Shown here in pieces: positions 1-5,793 of a DNA stretch of 7,304 nucleotides; positions within the stretch are counted from its first letter, which is position 1; every line of letters begins with the position of its first letter. The position numbers and the translations under genes are program-made. Source of the stretch: Phycisphaerae bacterium (GTDB lineage: Bacteria; Planctomycetota; Phycisphaerae; Tepidisphaerales; Tepidisphaeraceae). The notes beneath the pieces are model-generated. The model searched no databases. It had not been told where the DNA came from and worked only from the letters and a program-made list of their open reading frames with translations. The stretch lies in assembly GCA_014380825.1 (NCBI GenBank), contig JACMJD010000406.1, positions 1-7,304 of the forward strand, read 5' to 3'.

Positions 1-2291
1 CATCGCGAGAGACTGACTGCATTGCCGACGTTGACCAGTGCATTGTCGGCAGCATTCGGCGCGATGAGCGCGGTCGTCGCACCATTGAGCAGCGTGCCGC
101 CGTTGATGATCGAGATCGCGCCGCCGACCTCTCCAACACCGGGAGCGTTCACCTGCCCCGCGTCGATCTTCAGCGTGCTGGCGTTTCGAATCGCAATCGG
201 ATTCGCCAGCGAAAGCGTGCCGCCGCTGTTGATGATGACCGAGCCGACTCCATTGCCCGCGCCAACATTCAGCGACGGCGCGGAAACGTATCCGCCGGAA
301 AGCAACGTCATCGTGCCGTTGCCCGCTCCGCCGACGGTCACGGCGCTCGAAACTGCCAGCGTGCCGTTGCCGGCGCCGCTGGTCTGACCAATCGTCACCG
401 AGCCGTTCGAACCCGATACGCTGGCGACAGTCAGGCTCGGCGCAGTGATCTTTCCCCCGCGGTTGATGAAGAGCTGCGCCGTGCCGCTCTGGCCGACCTC
501 CAGCGGGCCGGAGAGCGTCCAGTTGGCAACGCCAACTCCGGTACCGACGCTCACCGTGCCGCTACCGCTCGCGTTCACGCCAATCGCGGATGCTGACGCG
601 CCATTGTTGACGAGCGTCGCGCCGTTGCTGAGCGTCAGGGTCCCCGCCCCACTGGACCCTACGCGCGTCGCGGCGGCAATCGTCGCCCAACTGGTCGGGC
701 CGGCGATGTTGAACGTCGAACCAGCGCCCGCGTCGATTGAGTCGACGGTCAACCCGGCGCTGTTCGTGATAGCCAGCGTCCCTGCCGAGAACGTGAATCG
801 GCCGCCGGTTCGAATGTCGAGGTTCGGAACCGAAAGCGTGCCCCCGCCCAAAATCACGGTGCCGGTGTTGTAGATGGTCAATGCAGAGCCGGCGCTTCCG
901 TTCGACGTGTTGAACGTGCCGCTTGAAATCGTCAACGTACCCGCACCGCCTGCTGCCGCATCCGTGCCGCCAACGTAGACGGCATTGCCGGCGCCGAGCA
1001 GTTGACCGCCGTTGATCAGGACAGTTCCGGATGATCCGACCTGCGCGCCGATCTGAAGTTGAGCGGCCGGCGCCGTTAGTTGCGCGACGCCGGCCGGAAG
1101 ATTCAGGACGCCGGCGGCGCTGTCGCCGACGATCAGCTTGCCTTTCACATCAAGAAAACTGGCGCTTGTCGCCAAGGCGATTTGCGAGGCGCCGGTTTGT
1201 CCAATCTTCAGATCCTGCCCGACCGTGATCTTGCTCGCGGCGGGGATCGAGATGCTAGATGACGTGAAGAGCCCGGTGGTCGCATCGATCACGACGCCGC
1301 CGTTCCGGACGGACAGCGTTCCGCCGCTTGCGCCCCAATTCACGACAGCACCCGCCGACTTGGTGATCGACGCGACGTCGAGAATGCCGCCGTTGATCGT
1401 GAGATTTCCTCCGGTCGCGACGGTGAACGCGCCATTCGTGTCGTTCGTCAGGCGAATTGCTTTCCTCGGCACGCCCGGACTGATCGCGTCGAGCGTGAGC
1501 GTCGATTGCAGCGCGCGGCCGAAACCCATTCCCAGTCCGCCGGAGGTTGCAGTGATCGTGCCGGCATTGAATGTGATCGCATCGAGCACGGCAGCGTTGG
1601 TTTCGTCAAACGCGCCGACGGTCAGTGCCGGTGAGCTAACGCTGCTGTTCAGGTTGACGCGCCCGCCTGAATAGAACTTCAGCGTGCCGATGATGCTGGC
1701 GGTGCTGCTGTCGACCGTCAGCGTGCCGGTGCCGGAACCGGTGGTACTCGTGCCGCCGAGGTAAACGTTGTTGGCGACGTTCAAGTTCGACTGTTGGAGC
1801 TGAAGTCCGCCACCGACGAGCGGACCGCCACCGCCCAGTTGGATGTTGGTTGCGTTGATCGTGGAGTTTGTCGCGGTGACGTTTCCGTTGCCCGACGTAC
1901 CGACGATCAGGCTCGCCGGAGCGAACCCGGGCATCTGGTTCAGCCCGAGATTACCGTCGATCTGGGCGGTGCCGGACACCGTGTACAGGAAGGAGTTGAA
2001 GTTTACGTTAACGCCCGGATTCAGCGTCAATCCCAACGTGCTGATCGGTGGAAACGGCGGCGTCGCATTGATGAAGGGGACGAACGGACTCGTGTTGAAG
2101 AACGCGGTGTCCGCCACTCCAGGAAAACCGGTCGGCCCGGTCGGGCCCAGCCAGTTGCCGGAAGTTCTCCAGTTGGGGTTGCTGCCGATCCACGTGTAGA
2201 TGGCCGCGCGGGACCAACCGGCGCCGACGGCCGACGCCGCAATCGCCAGCGTAAAGGCCCGGCATCGACGAACGTAACGCTGCTTACCCAT
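1..2291 (-). CDS. Secreted giant beta-strand repeat protein (T5SS/PEP-CTERM-associated repeats), 3' end beyond window
   Basis: The frame is open without a stop from an ATG at 2291 to the left edge, giving 763 codons plus two bases; the C-terminus is missing. The ATG is preceded by GGAAGGGG six bases upstream. Residues 1-29 look like a Sec signal peptide: basic KQRYVRRCR, then a short hydrophobic stretch, with likely cleavage after SRA. Residues 32-66 hold a W...W...NW...GFPG..D.AFF pattern that commonly opens autotransporter-type beta-repeat regions in planctomycetes. The rest is Gly/Thr/Ser/Asn/Val-rich, with short strands and turns such as GTLTVDSS, GTLTLSNG, GTVSVGTG and INGG/INSGGTL. Cys is almost absent. 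From about residue 386 on, units of the form xVG..G.GTLT(I/L)S.G..(N)....(I/V)G resemble the T5SS/PEP-CTERM-associated repeat. A right-handed beta-solenoid on the cell surface or in the matrix is inferred. No catalytic motif is seen. The C-terminus could carry a PEP-CTERM anchor, a dockerin-like cassette or an autotransporter barrel; the window cannot decide. Confidence 0.85.
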   Translation of the reverse strand, partial: MGKQRYVRRCRAFTLAIAASAVGAGWSRAAIYTWIGSNPNWRTSGNWLGPTGPTGFPGVADTAFFNTSPFVPFINATPPFPPISTLGLTLNPGVNVNFNSFLYTVSGTAQIDGNLGLNQMPGFAPASLIVGTSGNGNVTATNSTINATNIQLGGGGPLVGGGLQLQQSNLNVANNVYLGGTSTTGSGTGTLTVDSSTASIIGTLKFYSGGRVNLNSSVSSPALTVGAFDETNAAVLDAITFNAGTITATSGGLGMGFGRALQSTLTLDAISPGVPRKAIRLTNDTNGAFTVATGGNLTINGGILDVASITKSAGAVVNWGASGGTLSVRNGGVVIDATTGLFTSSSISIPAASKITVGQDLKIGQTGASQIALATSASFLDVKGKLIVGDSAAGVLNLPAGVAQLTAPAAQLQIGAQVGSSGTVLINGGQLLGAGNAVYVGGTDAAAGGAGTLTISSGTFNTSNGSAGSALTIYNTGTVILGGGTLSVPNLDIRTGGRFTFSAGTLAITNSAGLTVDSIDAGAGSTFNIAGPTSWATIAAATRVGSSGAGTLTLSNGATLVNNGASASAIGVNASGSGTVSVGTGVGVANWTLSGPLEVGQSGTAQLFINRGGKITAPSLTVASVSGSNGSVTIGQTSGAGNGTLAVSSAVTVGGAGNGTMTLLSGGYVSAPSLNVGAGNGVGSVIINSGGTLSLANPIAIRNASTLKIDAGQVNAPGVGEVGGAISIINGGTLLNGATTALIAPNAADNALVNVGNAVSLSR
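3..1136 (-). repeat. Tandem T5SS/PEP-CTERM-associated beta-strand repeats inside the left-edge gene
   Basis: Residues about 386-763 of the gene starting at 2291 repeat a degenerate unit: a G(A/S/Q) turn, G-T/V-(L/V)-T/S-(I/L/V) strand, S/N-G-G turn, then a spacer ending in (I/V)G or VGG. Recognisable copies begin near L386 (IVGDSAAGVLNL), at IGAQVGSSGTVLINGGQL, around V544 (VGSSGAGTLTLSNGATL), then IGVNASGSGTVSVG, VGQSGTAQLFINRGG, IGQTSGAGNGTLAV, VGGAGNGTMTLLSGG and VGAGNGVGSVIINSGGTL. The copies diverge at protein level with no near-identical DNA copies, so this is an old protein repeat rather than a recent DNA expansion. The family name comes from the motif pattern, not a search. Confidence 0.7.
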
Positions 2292-2297
2292 TCCAAG

Positions 2298-2305
2298 CCC
2301 CTTCC
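2298..2305 (-). promoter_or_regulatory. Ribosome binding site of the left-edge gene
   Basis: On the minus strand GGAAGGGG lies six bases before the ATG at 2291. It fixes this ATG as the start. The peptide that follows is a plausible signal peptide, which agrees with the choice. Confidence 0.65.
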
Positions 2306-2404
2306 GGCCGAACGCGCGCGGTTTCGGTGATCGCGGACCCACGAAGTCCGGCTCTCAGGGTTTAGCGAGATTAATCGCCCGGCGACGCCAAGATTCCCTA
2401 CGGT

Positions 2405-2430
2405 GGACGGATCGTCCAGAAGTGTCTGGA
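2405..2430 (-). repeat. Two overlapping, mutually exclusive hairpins upstream of the left-edge gene
   Basis: Positions 2415-2430 form a perfect inverted repeat, TCCAGA-(4 bases)-TCTGGA. Positions 2405-2417 form a second one, GGACG-GAT-CGTCC. They share bases 2415-2417, so one transcript cannot form both. They lie about 115-140 bases before the ATG at 2291, downstream of the terminator of the preceding gene. If transcription starts upstream of them they would sit in the leader. Short inverted repeats also arise by chance in GC-rich DNA. Confidence 0.35.
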
Positions 2431-2469
2431 AAACGGAGGGTCGAGACAGAAAAGGCGGGCACGTTCAAC

Positions 2470-2491
2470 GAAAACGTCGCGCGGGCGCGAC
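2470..2491 (-). terminator. Probable intrinsic terminator of the 2510-5533 gene
   Basis: Read on the minus strand, 18 bases after the TGA stop (2512-2510), the sequence GTCGCGCCCGCGCGAC forms a 6-bp GC-rich stem with a four-base loop (seven complementary pairs in all, positions 2491-2476). It is followed by C/G then TTTTC (2475-2470). The U-tract is short, so efficiency is uncertain. It suggests that the left-edge gene is not simply co-transcribed with this one and has its own promoter. No convincing -35/-10 pair was found in 2292-2470. Confidence 0.55.
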
Positions 2492-2509
2492 CGGGGAACG
2501 ATGGGACGC

Positions 2510-5500
2510 TCAACTCTGCGTGTTGAATGCTTGATCGATCAGCGAATAGTCGTCGAAGTCGACAATCCCATTGCCGTCGAAATCGCCGTTCAACCAACCC
2601 GTGCGACCGTCGTTGAAGCCGCCATCGGTGCGGCTGTAGTCATCGAAGTCCACGACATCGTTGAAGTCGGCGTCGCCATAGTACGTGAACTTGACGAGCA
2701 CGGTTGATGCGTCGATCGCCTGCCCGTTGAACGTCGCGCCGGGGCCGTAGATCGATTGGTAGTCGGTTGCTTCCATCGCGCCGAGCGTTCGATTTTTCGG
2801 GTTCGCATTTTTCGCGCTGGTGCTGGTCAATCCGGTGCCGGACCAGGTTCCGCCTGATCGCGCGGAATTGATCAGCGACTGGATCGCGGCAAGCTGAGAG
2901 CCGCCGGTGTAGTCGAGGATCATGTCGTTGTCGTTCAGGTCGAGCACGCCGCTCGTGGTGATGGACAACGACTTCGATCGCAGGGTGTTGAACCCGCCGT
3001 CGCGGATGATCATGTCGCCGCTGGCGCCGCTGATGTTGATCGAATCGAACGTCCGCGGCGCATCGATGATGGCGGCCTTGTTGCTGAGCGTGAGATTTTG
3101 CGTGGCGGCGGAGATCTTTTGTCGGGCGGCCGCGATGTATGTGTTCGTCTCAGCCGCGTTCGAGAGCGGATTCACGCCGACGTGTTGCAATAATCCCTTG
3201 CCGACGCCGAGCACTTGCAGGCCAAGGTTCCAACTGCCGCGCAGGCTGTTCCAGGAATTTTCGATCTGGCCGCTCCACGTCTGCGCGACCGAACTTTCGA
3301 CGTTGTTCAGCGGCGTGAGCATGCCATTCTGCGTCAGGTAATCGAACATACGTTCGCTGCTGTCGGGCTGAAGCGACCAGACCATTCCCGCGTAGTGCGG
3401 CGTCTGGACCGGCGCGACGAAGACGGCCGAGCCGTCGTTGTTCGCAATCGCCCCACCGACGCCGAAAGCGTCGTAGCCGCTGGTGGTTTGTGCCAGGATC
3501 GGCGCTTCGCCCGCGCTGGCGCCGAAGAGCGGCGCGGGTTGCGTGTCGTAATACTGAACCTGCCGGTTCGACGCGACCGTGCGGAAGACATCCCAATCAG
3601 GGCCGTACGCATCTTTGCCGACGGGGCTCATGACGAGCCACAGCATTTCGTCGATGAACCCGCTGCCGTTGAACGTCGCCGGGTTGGCGACATTGATGTT
3701 CGGGATCGACGGCAACGACCCTTCCGCGGCCGCGTACGTGAGCGCGGTCAGCAGCGATTCGCCGCCGAAATAATCCCAGCCCTGCGGCAAGCGCGTACCG
3801 GTGTCGGTGTAGCCGTGACTCACCTGGCCGTTGGGAAGCTTCAGCGCTTGCCAGTTGACGTTGTCGATCGCCTGCTCGAGCGGCGCGGTCGGCAAGCTCA
3901 GCGCCTGCGACGAGAGGAGCGTAAACAGGAATGCGATGGATGTATCGATGCTGGAAAATTCGCTGCCGGGAATGATGCGCGGTCCGTTGGCGGTGTTCTT
4001 CAGAAAGTGCGGCAGCACGCCGTTGAAGCTGGCGTTGGCTTGCAGATCCAGCAGCGTCGTCGTGATCTTCGAGACGATCTGCTGCGCGCTCGCCGTGCTG
4101 ATCACGCCGAGCTTCTCCGCCATCGCGGTGGCGGCGGCGAGCGCACCGGTTCCGTTGATTCCATCGAACGCGCCGGTCACGAACGAAGAGCTGTCGCGCA
4201 CCAGCCCGGTCGCGGCGTTGTAATTCGCCAACAGCGACGCGTACGGCCAGAGGAATTCTTCGAGGTAACCGATCTGCGGCCCGGCGACTTCCAGCTTGAC
4301 GCTGTCAACCTTCGCAAACGAGCCGGCCGGCCCGGTGACGACCCAGTTCAGCAGCTCGACATTGCCCACCGTATTCGGCACGGTCAATCGAATCGCAGTC
4401 GGCCCGCCGGTGAGCGCGACCGAGCCCGACCACACGATCGCGTTGGCGGCATTCTTCAATTCAAGTTGAAACGTGCCCTGCCCATCCAGGATGTCCGCCG
4501 TCACTGCGGTGATGCGATATTGATATTCCGGTCTGATCTGCGACGGCAAAATCGCCTGCGCGTTGAGCTGCAGGTGTTCGGAGCTGTCGTGATTCAGGCT
4601 GCTGAAGACGCCCGCGAATCCGCCGGCGCTGGTGATCTGTGCGTTGACCGAGCCGCGGAGGAAATCGACGGTTGCGCCTGCCGATGCGATCTGTCCGCGA
4701 TTCGCGCCGAGGCGATCCAGGCCAAATCCGGAGGAAGCCAGGACTTGGTAGTCGTCGACCAGAACATTGTGTATGGCCGGCGTCGACGTGCTGTCAGCTT
4801 CCGTCCCGGTCACGGTCTGCGTGGCCATGCCCGGCGAGGTCACGTTGAATGTTGCTGATCCGTTGGCTGTGTCCGCATCCGACTTGCTGGCGATACTGAT
4901 CCACTGCCAGCGGTCCCAGTTGGTTGGCGAGAACGTGATCGCGCTGTGAGCCTCGACCTCGAGATCCGAATCGCCGCCAGCGCGCGCGGTTTGAATCGTT
5001 ACGTTCGACGCGGGTCGCGCGGTCAGGCGCGCGCGAAAGGTCGTCGTCCGATCTTCGGGAATTGAAACGGCCGCGCTTGATAGTTCGATACCCTGCGCAC
5101 CGTCGTCATCCTTTTCCGTCGCGATGATATCGAGAGGCGACAATCCCGAAGCCGTCGCGCGGATTGTCGCGACGCCATTGGTCGCATCCGCATCGCTCGC
5201 CGCTTGCAGGCGGATATATTTTTCCGCCCGCCAGTTGCTGCTGTTGATGACAACCGAGGTGTCGAGGACCGAGATGTCCGTATCGCCGGAGATTCGTGAG
5301 AGGTTGATCGTAACCGGGCTTGGTGGGCTGGCTGTGAGTCGCAGGCGGATCGTCTGCACCGCGCCGACGCCTTCGGTGATCAACACTGTGGTCTGTGCCA
5401 CATCCAGCGCCAGCGCGACCGCGTTCAGCGTGCTTAGATTTGGGGTTGGCCGTACCTGCCCCAAAGCGGATTTGACCGCCGACGCCAGCAGGGTTCGCGT

Positions 5501-5533
5501 TTCCAAGGACTCAAGATTGAACAAATTCTGCAC
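2510..5533 (-). CDS. LEPR-XLL-type modular secreted protein with probable glycoamylase-like (alpha/alpha) domain and dockerin-like C-terminus
   Basis: With a GTG start at 5533 the product has 1007 residues. Order: residues 4-19 hold LFNLESLETRTLLASA, an LE-x-R-x-LL motif like the planctomycete LEPR-XLL N-terminus. Residues 48-144 and 149-247 are two Calx-beta-like modules (GD.D, NW, SDAD..NG.A, ATE.D). Residues about 254-417 look like an all-beta jelly-roll, perhaps carbohydrate-binding. Residues about 420-790 are helical: FLWPYASLL, DGINGTGALAAA (D457), EFSSIDTS (525-531), GWDYFGGES (586-593), FIDEMLWL (around E629), YDAFGVGGA (D688), NNDGSA (D700) and GSWNLGLQVLG (around W768). This order resembles glycoamylase/beta-glucanase toroids, so an extracellular glycosidase is inferred. 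D530, E592, E629 and D700 are possible acidic active-site residues, unproven. Residues 864-1007 are a C-terminal cassette ending in two EF-hand/dockerin-like loops (D954-D965, D984-D995). The start is preferred because GGGAG lies five bases upstream and an extended -10 ends 32 bases upstream. The frame stays open to an ATG at 5863, but that would overlap the divergent gene. Confidence 0.85.
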   Translation of the reverse strand: MQNLFNLESLETRTLLASAVKSALGQVRPTPNLSTLNAVALALDVAQTTVLITEGVGAVQTIRLRLTASPPSPVTINLSRISGDTDISVLDTSVVINSSNWRAEKYIRLQAASDADATNGVATIRATASGLSPLDIIATEKDDDGAQGIELSSAAVSIPEDRTTTFRARLTARPASNVTIQTARAGGDSDLEVEAHSAITFSPTNWDRWQWISIASKSDADTANGSATFNVTSPGMATQTVTGTEADSTSTPAIHNVLVDDYQVLASSGFGLDRLGANRGQIASAGATVDFLRGSVNAQITSAGGFAGVFSSLNHDSSEHLQLNAQAILPSQIRPEYQYRITAVTADILDGQGTFQLELKNAANAIVWSGSVALTGGPTAIRLTVPNTVGNVELLNWVVTGPAGSFAKVDSVKLEVAGPQIGYLEEFLWPYASLLANYNAATGLVRDSSSFVTGAFDGINGTGALAAATAMAEKLGVISTASAQQIVSKITTTLLDLQANASFNGVLPHFLKNTANGPRIIPGSEFSSIDTSIAFLFTLLSSQALSLPTAPLEQAIDNVNWQALKLPNGQVSHGYTDTGTRLPQGWDYFGGESLLTALTYAAAEGSLPSIPNINVANPATFNGSGFIDEMLWLVMSPVGKDAYGPDWDVFRTVASNRQVQYYDTQPAPLFGASAGEAPILAQTTSGYDAFGVGGAIANNDGSAVFVAPVQTPHYAGMVWSLQPDSSERMFDYLTQNGMLTPLNNVESSVAQTWSGQIENSWNSLRGSWNLGLQVLGVGKGLLQHVGVNPLSNAAETNTYIAAARQKISAATQNLTLSNKAAIIDAPRTFDSINISGASGDMIIRDGGFNTLRSKSLSITTSGVLDLNDNDMILDYTGGSQLAAIQSLINSARSGGTWSGTGLTSTSAKNANPKNRTLGAMEATDYQSIYGPGATFNGQAIDASTVLVKFTYYGDADFNDVVDFDDYSRTDGGFNDGRTGWLNGDFDGNGIVDFDDYSLIDQAFNTQS
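2513..2944 (-). repeat. C-terminal cassette with two dockerin/EF-hand-like loops, copy 1
   Basis: It covers residues 864-1007 of the gene starting at 5533. It opens with LDLNDNDMI, continues through a ..I..LI..AR..G.W...G..S..A....PKN.TLG pattern and LVKFTYYGD, then two loops: D954-A-D956-F-N958-D-V-V-D-F-D-D965 and D984-F-D986-G-N988-G-I-V-D-F-D-D995. The protein stops seven residues after the second FDDYS element region ends (AFNTQS). The same cassette occurs in the gene at 5794, on the other strand. The loops fit calcium-binding dockerin-type ligands, except that loop 1 has Asp959 where the usual Gly sits. Confidence 0.75.
4793..5089 (-). repeat. Calx-beta-like module, copy 2
   Basis: Residues 149-247 of the gene starting at 5533. 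It has VSIPEDRTTTFRARLTARP, a GGDSDLEV element, ITFSPTNWDRWQW, then SKSDADTANGSATFNV and a TGTEAD end. It aligns element by element with the module just before it. Such modules are beta-sandwich spacers or ligand-binding domains in secreted planctomycete and other bacterial enzymes. Assignment to the Calx-beta type rests on motif order only. Confidence 0.6.
5102..5392 (-). repeat. Calx-beta-like module, copy 1
   Basis: Residues 48-144 of the gene starting at 5533. It has TTVLITEGVGAVQTIRLRLTA, a SGDTDISV element, INSSNWRAEKYI, AASDADATNGVATI and an ATEKDDD end. The spacing of GD.D, NW, SDAD..NG and ATE matches the following copy. The two copies are clearly diverged at DNA level. Confidence 0.6.
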
Positions 5534-5538
5534 AGATT

Positions 5539-5543
5539 CTCCC
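5539..5543 (-). promoter_or_regulatory. Ribosome binding site deciding a GTG start
   Basis: GGGAG on the minus strand lies five bases before the GTG at 5533-5531. Other in-frame candidates are a GTG at 5545 and an ATG at 5617, neither with as good an upstream purine run, and an ATG at 5863 inside the divergent gene. Starting at 5533 puts the LE-x-R-x-LL motif at residues 7-16, the usual place for it. Confidence 0.5.
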
Positions 5544-5565
5544 ACATCCCGCCCCGGCCTGCGGC

Positions 5566-5574
5566 ATTGTACCA
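5566..5574 (-). promoter_or_regulatory. Candidate extended -10 promoter for the 2510-5533 gene
   Basis: On the minus strand TGGTACAAT (5574-5566) is an extended -10: TGn followed by TACAAT, five of six consensus bases. No good -35 is present 16-18 bases upstream, which is tolerated with an extended -10. The predicted start of transcription near 5558 leaves a leader of about 25 bases before the GTG at 5533. It lies downstream of the ATG at 5617, which argues against that ATG as the start. Confidence 0.45.
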
Positions 5575-5656
5575 GCCCGACGAGCGGGTATTCGGTTGAC
5601 ACGCTCCAATCTGCCATTGGGTTCGGTACTAAGCCGTAATCGTCCAATAAATAGTC

Positions 5657-5685
5657 TTGACGATAACACGCCACCTCGCCAGAAT
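5657..5685 (+). promoter_or_regulatory. Candidate sigma70-type promoter for the 5794 gene
   Basis: TTGACG (5657-5662) is followed after 17 bases by CAGAAT (5680-5685), which matches four of six consensus -10 bases. Transcription from about 5692 would give a leader of about 100 bases. A perfect TTGACA at 5596-5601 has no matching -10 at proper distance. The rest of the 5534-5793 intergenic region shows no small gene or RNA that I can support. Confidence 0.4.
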
Positions 5686-5722
5686 GAAAGCGGTTACATG
5701 GCGGCTTTTGCGGATTTATGAT

Positions 5723-5741
5723 GATTCGGACATTCCGGATC
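5723..5741 (+). promoter_or_regulatory. Operator-like dyad or leader hairpin before the 5794 gene
   Basis: GATTCGGA-CAT-TCCGGATC is an inverted repeat with 8-base arms, a three-base centre and one mismatch. It lies between the candidate promoter and the ribosome binding site of the downstream gene, so it could be a repressor site or a short leader hairpin. No regulator gene is in the window. Confidence 0.3.
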
Positions 5742-5779
5742 GCGGCCGGTTCAAAGTCGCTACACTGCACACCGCCTTT

Positions 5780-5787
5780 GGAGGAAA
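5780..5787 (+). promoter_or_regulatory. Ribosome binding site of the right-edge gene
   Basis: GGAGGAAA lies six bases before the ATG at 5794. It is the strongest Shine-Dalgarno sequence in the window and settles the start. It also shows that the reading frame extending from 5533 up to 5863 on the other strand is not coding there. Confidence 0.75.
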
Positions 5788-5793
5788 CGAGAA

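Noticed and set aside
22..1674. Several Pro/Val/Ala-rich plus-strand open frames with VPLPAP-like repeats
   Set aside because: They mirror the Gly/Thr/Asn repeat codons of the minus-strand beta-repeat gene; the periodicity belongs to that gene.
1794..2330. Plus-strand open frame of 178 codons
   Set aside because: Arg/Asp-rich shadow antisense to the signal peptide and first repeats of the left-edge gene.
3215..4858. Long plus-strand open frame of 547 codons
   Set aside because: It lies wholly antisense to the modular gene at 2510-5533, is Arg/Ala/Val-rich with no recognisable domain and no good ribosome binding site. It is a GC-rich shadow.
5596..5601. Perfect TTGACA box on the plus strand
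   Set aside because: No acceptable -10 hexamer is found 16-18 bases downstream (GGGTTC, GGTTCG).
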